This document shows positions 51,910 through 59,859 of a stretch of 64,000 nt of DNA, in pieces. The stretch's first letter is position 1; every line of letters begins with the position of its first letter. The notes under the pieces are model-generated. The model was not told the DNA's origin and searched no databases. It saw only the letters and a list, made by a program, of their open reading frames with translations. A program made the position numbers and the translations under genes. Origin of the DNA: UBA6115 sp050953005 (lineage in GTDB: Bacteria > Bacillota > Clostridia > Christensenellales > Aristaeellaceae); the NCBI GenBank assembly GCA_050953005.1, contig JBMNLV010000003.1, positions 1 to 64,000 on the forward strand, given 5' to 3'.

Positions 51910-52659
51910 ATGCGTACACCCGTGATTGCCGGTAACTGGAAAATGAACAAGGGCCCCAAAGAGGCGGTAGAACTGATCAATGAGCTCAAACCCCTTGTCA
52001 AGGAAGCCCGTGCTACCGTGGTGGTCTGTGTGCCCGCAGTGGACTTTACCGCGGTCAAGACTGCGCTGCGCGGCAGCAAGATCAAGCTGGGAGCGCAAAA
52101 TGTGCACTTCAAGGAGGCCGGCGCCTACACCGGCGAATTGTCAGCCGCCATGCTTAAGGAAGCCGGTGTGGAATATGTCATCATCGGCCACAGCGAGCGT
52201 CGTCAGTATTTTGGTGAAACAGATGAGACGGTCAACCTGCGCGTGCGCGCCGCGGTGGAAGGCGGTCTGATTCCTATCATTTGCGTTGGCGAGAAGAAAG
52301 AGCAGCGTGAGGCGGGCTATACCGACGCGCTGGTTACCTACCAGACCCTGATCGCGCTGAGCGGGCTGAGCGCTGAGCAAATAAAAAAGGTTATTATTGC
52401 CTATGAACCGGTCTGGGCCATCGGCACCGGATTAACCGCGACGGATGAGCAGGCCAATGAAACCATTGGTGTCATCCGCGAGGCCATCCGCCAAAAGTAC
52501 GGTAAGCGCGTCAGCAACAAGGTGCGCATCCAGTATGGCGGCAGTATGAATCCCAAGAATGTCAAGGGTCTGATGGCTCAAAGCGAGATTGATGGCGGGC
52601 TGATTGGCGGCGCCTCATTAAAAGCCGCTGATTTCGCGCAGGTCGTCAATTTTGACTGA
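51910..52659 (+). CDS. tpiA: Triosephosphate isomerase
   Basis: Interconverts DHAP and glyceraldehyde-3-phosphate. 249 residues. VIAGNWKMNKGPKEA with the catalytic Asn/Lys, IIGHSERRQYFGETDE with the catalytic His, AYEPVWAIGTGLTATDEQANE with the catalytic Glu and flexible loop, and QYGGSMNPKN for phosphate binding. AGGAGG is upstream. It lies between pgk and gpmI as in other Bacillota. Confidence 0.98.
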   Translation: MRTPVIAGNWKMNKGPKEAVELINELKPLVKEARATVVVCVPAVDFTAVKTALRGSKIKLGAQNVHFKEAGAYTGELSAAMLKEAGVEYVIIGHSERRQYFGETDETVNLRVRAAVEGGLIPIICVGEKKEQREAGYTDALVTYQTLIALSGLSAEQIKKVIIAYEPVWAIGTGLTATDEQANETIGVIREAIRQKYGKRVSNKVRIQYGGSMNPKNVKGLMAQSEIDGGLIGGASLKAADFAQVVNFD

Positions 52660-52684
52660 ACAAATCCAATTTAAAGGAGAAAAC

Positions 52685-54223
52685 GTGTCCAAGCAACTGA
52701 CTGCACTTATTATCATGGATGGCTTTGGTATCAACACCAACCCCATTGGCAACGCCATCCTGGAAGCCGGAACCCCCAATCTTGACCGTTTCATGAGCAT
52801 TTATCCTCATACCCAACTGTCGGCATCCGGTCCGGATGTGGGGCTGCCTCCCGGACAGATGGGCAACTCAGAGGTGGGGCATCTTAACATCGGCGCCGGG
52901 CGCATTGTCAACCAGGAGTTGATGCAGATTACCCGGGATATCGAATCCGGCGAACTGTTTCAAAAGGAACCGCTTATTTGGGCAATGGATGAAGCGCGCA
53001 AAAACGACAAATCCCTGCATTTCATGGGTTTGCTGTCTGACGGCGGCGTCCACAGCCACATCGAACACCTCTTTGCCTTGCTGGATATGGCCAAAGCGCG
53101 GGGACTGACCCGCTTTTTCGTGCACGCGATGCTGGACGGGCGCGATGTGCCGCCGACCAGTGGCGTGGACTTTGTGCGCCAACTGCAAGAAAAGCTCAAC
53201 AGCCTTGGCGTTGGTAAAATCGCCAGCATCCAGGGCCGTTACTGGGGAATGGACCGCGATAACATCTGGGAGCGCGTTAAGCCGGGCTATGATGCCATGG
53301 TTCTGGGCGCTGGAGTCCCCGCGACTGACCCGGTGCAGGCGGTGAGAGACAGCTATGAAAACGGCATTACTGATGAGTTTGTCAAACCCATCGTGCTCAT
53401 GGAAGGCGGCGCACCGGTAGGCAGGATTCAAGCTGAGGACAGCATGGTCTGCTTCAATTTCCGGCCTGACCGCATGCGCCAGATTACCCGTGCCTTCATT
53501 ATGCGGGATTTCTCCGGCTTTGAGCGGCCGGGCGGATATCTTAACCTGCGTTATGTTACCATGACCCAGTATGACGAGACCTTTACAGGGCTTCGGATTG
53601 TCAACCCGCCTGCCACGCTGGAGTATACACTGGGTGAATACCTCGCCAAGCTGGGTCTGCGCCAGGTGCGCATCGCCGAAACACAGAAATATCCACATGT
53701 TACTTTCTTCTTCAATGGCGGCGTTGAAAAATCCAACGCAGGAGAGGACCGCTTCCTGATTCCCTCCAGCAAGGTAGCTACCTTTGACCTCAAGCCTGAG
53801 ATGTCAGCGCCCGAGGTCACCCAAAAGGCGTTGGAAATCATTGACTCCCGGCAATACGATGTCATGATTTTAAACTTTGCCAACTGCGACATGGTGGGTC
53901 ACACCGGCGTCATCCCGGCTGCGGTTGCTGCCGTGAAGGAGGTGGATCAGGATGTAGGCATTCTGGTCGATCGCATTCTGAAACTGGGCGGACGCGCATT
54001 CATCACTGCCGACCATGGCAACGCAGATCAGATGATTGACTATGCCACCGGCCAGAGCTTTACAGCCCACACCACCAACCCTGTTCCTTTCATTGCCGTT
54101 GACAATGAGTTGATTGGCCAGGAACTGCGCAGCGGCGGTCGACTGGCGGACATCGCGCCCACCATGCTCAAGGCTATGGGCCTGCCCATCCCTCAGGAAA
54201 TGACCGGACAGTCTCTGTTGTAA
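52685..54223 (+). CDS. gpmI: 2,3-bisphosphoglycerate-independent phosphoglycerate mutase
   Basis: Metal-dependent mutase of glycolysis. 512 residues from GTG 52685, with AAAGGAG 7 bases upstream. TALIIMDGFGINTNPIGNAI, catalytic Ser in PPGQMGNSEVGHLNIGAGR, ARGLTRFFVHAMLDGRDVPPTSG, FNFRPDRMRQITRA, YPHVTFFFNGG and metal site ADHGNADQM are all present. Last gene of the operon; enolase does not follow, and a terminator does. Confidence 0.97.
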   Translation: MSKQLTALIIMDGFGINTNPIGNAILEAGTPNLDRFMSIYPHTQLSASGPDVGLPPGQMGNSEVGHLNIGAGRIVNQELMQITRDIESGELFQKEPLIWAMDEARKNDKSLHFMGLLSDGGVHSHIEHLFALLDMAKARGLTRFFVHAMLDGRDVPPTSGVDFVRQLQEKLNSLGVGKIASIQGRYWGMDRDNIWERVKPGYDAMVLGAGVPATDPVQAVRDSYENGITDEFVKPIVLMEGGAPVGRIQAEDSMVCFNFRPDRMRQITRAFIMRDFSGFERPGGYLNLRYVTMTQYDETFTGLRIVNPPATLEYTLGEYLAKLGLRQVRIAETQKYPHVTFFFNGGVEKSNAGEDRFLIPSSKVATFDLKPEMSAPEVTQKALEIIDSRQYDVMILNFANCDMVGHTGVIPAAVAAVKEVDQDVGILVDRILKLGGRAFITADHGNADQMIDYATGQSFTAHTTNPVPFIAVDNELIGQELRSGGRLADIAPTMLKAMGLPIPQEMTGQSLL

Positions 54224-54241
54224 GTCATAACGATACACGAA

Positions 54242-54275
54242 AGGCCGGAGATGTTATCGTCCTCCGGTCTTTTTA
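54242..54275 (+). terminator. Intrinsic terminator of the cggR operon
   Basis: GGCCGGAG (54243-54250) pairs with CTCCGGTC (54262-54269, one G-T) followed by TTTTT. About 20 bases after gpmI. Confidence 0.8.
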
Positions 54276-54299
54276 TTCAGTATAAAAGCCACTGCGGCA

Positions 54300-55217
54300 T
54301 TATTTCCCGGGCAGCGGCAGCTGCTCAACATACCAGATTTCCCCATCGGTTTGTGCGCTGACGGTGCCCATGGAAATATAGTAATGCGGAATTTTGTAGC
54401 TGCGCAGCTGTTTGGCAAGGGTCTCGCCGTTTCTCATGTTGCTGGTAATAACAATCAACTCGGGGTCGGAAGCTTCAAAAAACTCAGAACGCAGACGATT
54501 GATGCCGTGATGGGGCGACTTCATGATATCCACATTCATGTATTGAGGATAGTCCTCCATCACCTGGCCCAGACTGATACCGGTCACATCCGCCGGCAGA
54601 AGCATCGTGCGATTCTTGTAGCGGATATGCAACATCATGGATCTGTCATTAACGCCGCTGCTATTCTCATCTTGCCGCGTGTTTTGGATGAAAGTAATCT
54701 CAGCTCCACCCAATGTCATGCGGTCCCCCGGCAGCAGCTGATGATGAGGAATGCCTCTTTTATCCAGCGCTGACATCAGCTTGACAATCTCGGGCAGGCG
54801 AGTTTCCCTTGAATACTTGCTCAGGAAAGCGGCAGCCGGATAGCCTTTTTGCACCAGACGAATCGCGGCATTGAGATGGTCATCGTGGGAATGGGTATTC
54901 ATATAATAAGTAAAGCCTGTAATCCCCTGCGACTCAAAAAAGAACTCAAGCCAGGAAAGCTTATCGCTTGTTCCCCCGTCAACCAGCATTGATTCCCCGC
55001 CGCAGCGCAACAGGATGGCGTCACCAATTTTGATGTTGATAAAGTCAACCCGCAACAGTTCGGCATCTTCTGAAAAGGGAAACTGCTCAAGCTTCGGAGC
55101 CTCCACAAAAGGAGCCTTGCTCCGGCTGGGGGTATGGTAAACGGATAAAACGCCGGCCAGCGCGGCAGCGGGGAAGATCAGGGTAAGGACAATCAGTAGC
55201 AACAGGACTTTCTTCAT
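54300..55217 (-). CDS. Secreted metallo-beta-lactamase-fold protein (ComEC C-terminal-like)
   Basis: 305 residues from ATG 55217 (AAAGGAAAAC upstream). Signal peptide KKVLLLLIVLTLIFPAAALAG. The MBL domain has LRVDFINIKIGDAILLRCGGESMLVDGG and the metal motif THSHDDH, then LLPADVTG and SPHHGINRLRSEFFEASDPELIVIT, matching the MBL domain of ComEC and related extracellular nucleases. It lacks the ComEC membrane part, so competence cannot be inferred. A secreted phosphodiesterase or nuclease is most likely. Confidence 0.87.
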   Translation of the reverse strand: MKKVLLLLIVLTLIFPAAALAGVLSVYHTPSRSKAPFVEAPKLEQFPFSEDAELLRVDFINIKIGDAILLRCGGESMLVDGGTSDKLSWLEFFFESQGITGFTYYMNTHSHDDHLNAAIRLVQKGYPAAAFLSKYSRETRLPEIVKLMSALDKRGIPHHQLLPGDRMTLGGAEITFIQNTRQDENSSGVNDRSMMLHIRYKNRTMLLPADVTGISLGQVMEDYPQYMNVDIMKSPHHGINRLRSEFFEASDPELIVITSNMRNGETLAKQLRSYKIPHYYISMGTVSAQTDGEIWYVEQLPLPGK

Positions 55218-55275
55218 CAGTTTTCCTTTGTTTGTTAAATATGTATACCAGCAAAACAACGCCTGCATTCAAGGG

Positions 55276-56319
55276 TTACAGCGAGTTGATCAGCTGGTAG
55301 ATCTGTCGTTTAAACCGCGGCTTGATATTCAGCGCTCTGTCCAAAGGCATATGGAAGACGCGGCCATGGCGCATGCCGATGACCTCGTTGCCAATCCCGC
55401 GTTTGAGCAACTCAATGGCCATATGGGCAGACTCAAAGGCAAAGGCCGCATCCTGCGCAGTGGGCTCATGCCCACGCTGGGTATAGCCGATGATGTTGTA
55501 GCGCACCTCAGTGCCGGTTTTATAACGCAACACATGGGCCAGACGGCGCACGTTCATGGGTTCGCCCTCATAAACCTGGGTAAAAGGCCTCAGGAAAGTT
55601 GCGAAGTCAAAGGGCTTCATGGTTTTGTAGGCACCTTCAGCCACCACGATGGTTGCGCGGGTATTGCCACGCTTAATCAGGCTGTCCAAACGCCTGACTA
55701 CTTTTTCAATGCTCCAGTTGTTGACCTCCGGCACAATTACGATTTCAGAACCAGTGGACATCGCGGTGGACATGGCGATATCACCACAGTTGCGCCCCAT
55801 TACCTCCACCACTGCAGGCCGGTCGTGCGATCGGGAAGTGGCGCGGATGGCGCGCACCGCATCGACACAGACGTTGACCGCTGTGTCAAAGCCCAGGGAA
55901 GTTTCAGAAAACTCCAGGTCGTTGTCAATGGTGCCAGGAATGCCGATACAGGGCATGCCAAGAGCAGACAATGCCCGGGCGCCATGGAAGGAACCGTCTC
56001 CGCCGATCACCACCAGGCCCGTGACATTGAGACTTTTTAAAAAACGATAAGCCTTTTGCTGAAACTCAGGCAGGAGAAATTCCTCACAACGCGCGGTACG
56101 CAGGTAGGTGCCCGGCTGATCAGCAATGTCCAGCATAGTATCCAGAGCCAATTCAGCAAAGCTCTCCTCAGGTTTATACTTGCCGATCAGTCCGTTAAAG
56201 CCACGCTTGATGCCAATCAAGGGCATGCCGGCCATGGCTGCGAAACGGGAAACCTCTGTCACCGCAGCGTTCATCCCCGGACTGTCGCCACCGCTGGTCA
56301 ATACCGCAATCTTCTTCAT
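55276..56319 (-). CDS. pfkA: 6-phosphofructokinase, ATP type
   Basis: 347 residues from ATG 56319 (GGAGG upstream; open frame further upstream overlaps a terminator and is not coding). KKIAVLTSGGDSPGMNAAV, GYKPEES-like segment, VIGGDGSFHGARAL, PGTIDNDLEFSETSLGFDTAVN, EVMGRNCGDIA and NIIGYTQRGHEPTAQD. Gly in GGDGS and Gly in PGTIDND indicate an ATP-using enzyme. Preceded on its strand by a second PFK of PPi type, with a strong terminator between. Confidence 0.93.
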   Translation of the reverse strand: MKKIAVLTSGGDSPGMNAAVTEVSRFAAMAGMPLIGIKRGFNGLIGKYKPEESFAELALDTMLDIADQPGTYLRTARCEEFLLPEFQQKAYRFLKSLNVTGLVVIGGDGSFHGARALSALGMPCIGIPGTIDNDLEFSETSLGFDTAVNVCVDAVRAIRATSRSHDRPAVVEVMGRNCGDIAMSTAMSTGSEIVIVPEVNNWSIEKVVRRLDSLIKRGNTRATIVVAEGAYKTMKPFDFATFLRPFTQVYEGEPMNVRRLAHVLRYKTGTEVRYNIIGYTQRGHEPTAQDAAFAFESAHMAIELLKRGIGNEVIGMRHGRVFHMPLDRALNIKPRFKRQIYQLINSL

Positions 56320-56349
56320 TCTCCCTCCTGGCAATGGACATTCATCAAC

Positions 56350-56383
56350 AAAAATAGGCAGGCGGATCCGCATCCCGCCTGCC
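56350..56383 (-). terminator. Strong intrinsic terminator between the two phosphofructokinase genes
   Basis: Perfect 9-bp stem (56375-56383 with 56357-56365) followed on the minus strand by TATTTTTG. 13 bases after the PPi-type PFK stop and about 30 bases before the ATP-type PFK start, so the downstream gene depends on read-through or a start site that I could not see. Confidence 0.87.
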
Positions 56384-56395
56384 CTGATGCCTGGC

Positions 56396-57607
56396 TTAAG
56401 GTTTGAGCAGTCTGGCTGCCATGGGTGCCCGAAGCCGGGATGCCTCAGGCATCTCCCCCAGCAAGGGACGCAGATAATGGATGAAGGCATCGGTCACGTT
56501 GTTGCCGGACGCGCTGATAAAGCTGTCGGGCATCAGCCGTGTCTTGGCTGCGATCTCCTTCAGATCGCTCAGACGGTAATCCACAGAGTAATCGCCGGTG
56601 CGGTGGATGGTGATGGAACCGTCAATATTGTGCCAGATAGCAAACTGGGCTGCCTTTTCCCCCACCTCTCGCGCCTCGCGCTGATCCACATGCGACACAC
56701 ATCCCATAAAGGAGCGCTGCAGGTAACCAAAGGTATCCGAACGCACGCGATTGATGCTGGTTTTTTCTTTGATCTGGTTGGCCAGCTGCTCGCCCAGGGC
56801 GCCGGTGCCCGAGAGCTGCATGTTACCATGCGCATCGCGCTCGGTCTCCTGCAAGGTGGCCAGAATGGGCGTGCCGTGCTCATTTTGAATGCCTTCTGAC
56901 ACCGCGATCACACAGCGGCCCAGCTTGTCGTATACAGTCTTCACATCTGCGAGGAAATTGTCCATGACAAAGGGACGCTCCGGCAAATAGATCAGATGGG
57001 GGCCGTCATCGTCGTACTTGCGCGCCGCGGCGGATGCCGCTGTCAGGAAGCCGGCGTGACGCCCCATGATCACCGCGATATGCACGCCCGGAAGCGCGCG
57101 GTTGTCCAGATTAAGCCCCATAAAGCTCTGGGCGACAAACTTTGCCGCGGATGGAAAACCCGGGGTATGGTCGTTGATCATGAGGTCGTTATCGATGGTC
57201 TTGGGGATGTGGATGGCACGAAACTCATAACCCTCAAGCTCAGCCTGCTCGTTCACAATGCGAACGGTATCAGAGGAATCATTGCCGCCGATATAAAAGA
57301 AGTAGCGTACATCATGCGCACGGAAAACCTTGAAGATTTCCTCGCAGTATTTCCGGTCAGGCTTGTCCCTGGTAGAGGACAGAGCTGAAGACGGGGTCAC
57401 CGCAACGCGCTCAAGGTTATGGGTGGTTTCCTGGGTCAGGTCCATGAAGCGCTCATCCACAATGCCGCGCACACCGCCAACCGCGCCGTAAACCTTGGTG
57501 ATCTGTGGGAATTTGCGGCTTTCCAGCACCGCACCGACCAGGGACTGGTTGATGACCGCCGTGGGTCCCCCACCCTGGGCGACTACAACTTTACCTTTCA
57601 GTTCCAT
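56396..57607 (-). CDS. 6-phosphofructokinase, pyrophosphate type
   Basis: 403 residues, a size typical of the PPi-type group. GKVVVAQGGGPTAVINQSLVGAV, YIGGNDSSDTVRIV where the ATP enzyme has GGDGS, and PKTIDNDLMINDHTPGFPSAAKFVA with Lys in place of Gly: Asp and Lys at these two sites mark PPi specificity. MGRHAGFLTAASAAAR is the substrate region. It may run fructose-6-phosphate phosphorylation reversibly and save ATP. GGAGGTGG precedes the ATG. It follows the aldolase gene on the same strand. Confidence 0.9.
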   Translation of the reverse strand: MELKGKVVVAQGGGPTAVINQSLVGAVLESRKFPQITKVYGAVGGVRGIVDERFMDLTQETTHNLERVAVTPSSALSSTRDKPDRKYCEEIFKVFRAHDVRYFFYIGGNDSSDTVRIVNEQAELEGYEFRAIHIPKTIDNDLMINDHTPGFPSAAKFVAQSFMGLNLDNRALPGVHIAVIMGRHAGFLTAASAAARKYDDDGPHLIYLPERPFVMDNFLADVKTVYDKLGRCVIAVSEGIQNEHGTPILATLQETERDAHGNMQLSGTGALGEQLANQIKEKTSINRVRSDTFGYLQRSFMGCVSHVDQREAREVGEKAAQFAIWHNIDGSITIHRTGDYSVDYRLSDLKEIAAKTRLMPDSFISASGNNVTDAFIHYLRPLLGEMPEASRLRAPMAARLLKP

Positions 57608-57639
57608 GTGTCCACCTCCATTATCTCAATACATGACAA

Positions 57640-57666
57640 CGCCCGGCGTATCCGATGCGCCGGGCG
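57640..57666 (-). other. Hairpin between fba and PPi-PFK
   Basis: CGCCCGGCG (57640-57648) and CGCCGGGCG (57658-57666) form a perfect 9-bp stem directly after the fba stop. No T-run follows. It may protect the fba message end or attenuate downstream expression, similar to the hairpin between pgk and tpiA. Confidence 0.65.
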
Positions 57667-57671
57667 AATAA

Positions 57672-58601
57672 TCAGTTCTTGCCGTTGCAGCCCAAAACGT
57701 TAACGATCTTGTGCCTGACCATGCCCTTGAGCGCGGCGCGCGCATCCGTCAGATACTGGCGCGGGTCAAAGTGCTCGGGATGCTCAGCTAAATGCTTGCG
57801 AATCATGGCAGTGAACGCCAAGCGCAAATCGGAGTCGATGTTGATCTTGCAAACCGCCATGGAAGCGGCCTTTCGCAGCATGTGCTCCGGCACGCCCTGG
57901 GCACCGTCCAGCTTGCCGCCATATTTGTTGATCATCTCAACATACTCGGGGATAACGCTGGACGCGCCATGCAGCACGATGGGAAAACCGGGCAGGCGGC
58001 GGCTAACTTCCTCAAGGATATCAAAGCGCAGCTTGGGTTCGCCTTTGAACTTGAAAGCGCCATGGCTGGTGCCAATGGCAATGGCCAAGGAGTCAACGCC
58101 GGTGCGGCTGACAAATTCTTCCACTTCCTCAGGGCGGGTATAGCTGGAATCCTCTGCGGATACCTTGACGTCATCCTCAACACCGGCCAGGCGGCCCAGC
58201 TCGCCCTCCACAGTGACATTGCGCTCGTGGGCGTATTCCACCACACGGCGGGTCAGAGCGATATTTTCCTCAAAGGGCAGGTGAGAACCGTCAATCATGA
58301 CCGAGGTAAAGCCGCCGTCAATAACGGATTTGCAGGTTTCAAAATCCGGGCCGTGATCCAGGTGGACCACAATATCCAGGTCGCTGGTTGCTACAGCAGC
58401 CTCAATAAGCTTCATCAGGTAGGTGTGATTGGCATATTTGCGCGCGCCGGCGGATACCTGCAAAATCAGGGGCGCGTTTTCCTCCTGGGCGCCCTCAACG
58501 ATGCCCTGGATGATTTCCATGTTGTTGACATTGAACGCGCCGATGGCATAACCGCCTTCATACGCCTTTTTGAACATTTCTCTGGAATTGACTAATGGCA
58601 T
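57672..58601 (-). CDS. fba: Fructose-bisphosphate aldolase, class II
   Basis: Zn-dependent aldolase, 309 residues. YAIGAFNVNNMEIIQGIVEGA, zinc motif HLDHGPDFETCKSVIDGGFTSVMIDGSH, EGELGRLAGVEDDV, AIAIGTSHGAFKF (zinc His) and IVLHGASSVIPEYV (zinc His). Third signature NIDSDLRLAFT. Own promoter upstream; likely heads an operon with the two phosphofructokinases. Confidence 0.97.
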   Translation of the reverse strand: MPLVNSREMFKKAYEGGYAIGAFNVNNMEIIQGIVEGAQEENAPLILQVSAGARKYANHTYLMKLIEAAVATSDLDIVVHLDHGPDFETCKSVIDGGFTSVMIDGSHLPFEENIALTRRVVEYAHERNVTVEGELGRLAGVEDDVKVSAEDSSYTRPEEVEEFVSRTGVDSLAIAIGTSHGAFKFKGEPKLRFDILEEVSRRLPGFPIVLHGASSVIPEYVEMINKYGGKLDGAQGVPEHMLRKAASMAVCKINIDSDLRLAFTAMIRKHLAEHPEHFDPRQYLTDARAALKGMVRHKIVNVLGCNGKN

Positions 58602-58648
58602 ACTTCCTCCTTACTGTACCGAGGTGCTTGGCACAGGGCTTTTTATTT

Positions 58649-58677
58649 AGTATACAACCAGAGAATGTGCCTGTCAA
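58649..58677 (-). promoter_or_regulatory. Promoter of fba
   Basis: Minus-strand TTGACA (58672-58677) and TATACT (58649-58654) with a 17-base spacer, about 50 bases before the start. Near-consensus, fitting a strongly expressed glycolytic gene. Confidence 0.8.
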
Positions 58678-58688
58678 ACCGGCTTTGA

Positions 58689-58718
58689 TTGACACAAAGA
58701 CACTTAATTATATATTAT
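58689..58718 (+). promoter_or_regulatory. Promoter of the E2-like protein gene
   Basis: TTGACA (58689-58694) with TATTAT (58713-58718, 18-base spacer) or TATATT (58711-58716, 16-base spacer). Divergent from the fba promoter, with -35 boxes only 11 bases apart. Confidence 0.6.
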
Positions 58719-58763
58719 GTTGTCGTCCGGATGCTCCTAAATCAAGAGGAATGAGGAAATTGT

Positions 58764-59708
58764 ATGTTTGGAAAGCGGGGAGACGGCTACCTGGTCAAGG
58801 GCATCGACCCGATCATCGCGCTGACGCCCTACCTGATGCCCATGCGCTGCGACGCGCAGGTCATGCTGAATTATAAAATCGAATTTGAAAAGCTGGCGCG
58901 CTTCATGGCTGAGAAAGGCCGTGAAGGCTACCGCATCACCTTTATGGAAATCATTATCGCTGCATATGTGCGCTGCATATCCCAGCTGCCGGAAGTGAAC
59001 CGTTTCATTATCAACAAGCGTTATTACGCGCGCAAGGACATCGTGTGTTCCTTTGCAGTCCTGCAGGACACGCCGGACGGCTCAATCAAGGAGAATATCG
59101 CCAAATGCAAGTTTGACCCGCATGACACCATCTTTGACGTGGCAGTACGCATCAAAGCCGCGATTGAGCAAACCCGCAAGACGGACGCGGACAACAGCAC
59201 CCTGAAGGTGGCCAATCTGCTCAAAAGCCCCTACATCGCGAACATCCTTGTCATGTTGGCCCGCATTCTGGACCGCTACGGCCTGTTGCCCAAGTACCTG
59301 CTCAACGCCAGCCCCTTCCACACAGGGTTGTTCTTTGGCAACAACACATCCATTGGCCTGCCTCCGGTCTTGCACCATATTTACAATTTTGGATCCACCA
59401 GCCTGTTTGTGGTGATTGGCAACATAGAGCGTACGGTGGAGCTGGACGGTTCTGGCCAGCCTGTGCGCAGGCGCATCCTGCCCGTGGGCGTGACAGCGGA
59501 TGAACGCGTATGCGCCGGCATGGTTTACAGCAAGTTTTTGCAAATGTTCCAGCACCTGATCAACAACCCTCAGGAGCTGGAAGCCAAGCCGGACGAGGTC
59601 TATTTTGACGAAGGGCATGTCATCAGCCTGCCACCGGTCAAAAAATCCAAGAACCGCTTCAGAAGCCGCCTGGGCAAGCTGCGCAGCCGCAACCGGATCG
59701 CCAGCTGA
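58764..59708 (+). CDS. 2-oxo acid dehydrogenase E2 catalytic-domain-like protein with altered active site
   Basis: 314 residues that align to the chloramphenicol acetyltransferase-like catalytic domain of E2 acyltransferases, without lipoyl or E1/E3-binding domains. ITFMEIIIAAYVRCISQLPEVNRFI and IGLPPVLHHIYNFGSTSLFVVIG are recognisable, followed by VTADERVCAGMVYSKFLQMFQHLINNP, which corresponds to the E2 signature DHRxxDG. Here the catalytic His is Glu and the Asp is Ala (residues 245-252), so normal acyltransfer from CoA seems unlikely. A basic C-terminal tail (KKSKNRFRSRLGKLRSRNR) may bind nucleic acid or lipid headgroups. Monocistronic with own promoter and terminator. Confidence 0.8.
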   Translation: MFGKRGDGYLVKGIDPIIALTPYLMPMRCDAQVMLNYKIEFEKLARFMAEKGREGYRITFMEIIIAAYVRCISQLPEVNRFIINKRYYARKDIVCSFAVLQDTPDGSIKENIAKCKFDPHDTIFDVAVRIKAAIEQTRKTDADNSTLKVANLLKSPYIANILVMLARILDRYGLLPKYLLNASPFHTGLFFGNNTSIGLPPVLHHIYNFGSTSLFVVIGNIERTVELDGSGQPVRRRILPVGVTADERVCAGMVYSKFLQMFQHLINNPQELEAKPDEVYFDEGHVISLPPVKKSKNRFRSRLGKLRSRNRIAS

Positions 59709-59747
59709 CAAAACAAAGTTTTGTTTTATTGAAGAGAAGACAACAAG

Positions 59748-59784
59748 ACAGCCTCCGGGCCAGGATGCCTGGAGGCTGTTTTTA
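59748..59784 (+). terminator. Intrinsic terminator after the E2-like gene
   Basis: 13-bp stem (59748-59760 with 59767-59779, one G-T) around a 6-base loop, followed by TTTTTATT. Confidence 0.88.
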
Positions 59785-59859
59785 TTGGCAATATAACCTT
59801 GTATTTTAAAGTCAATTATTTTGATCTTTCCCCACCCTTATTGCCGGGGCGTTTTACTG

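Noticed and set aside
54300..55217. Competence protein ComEC
   Set aside because: The MBL domain resembles the ComEC C-terminus, but the protein has a signal peptide and no membrane channel domain.
55276..56490. ATP-type phosphofructokinase starting at 56490
   Set aside because: The 57 extra residues lack homology and would read through a perfect terminator hairpin. The ATG at 56319 with GGAGG fits the family start.
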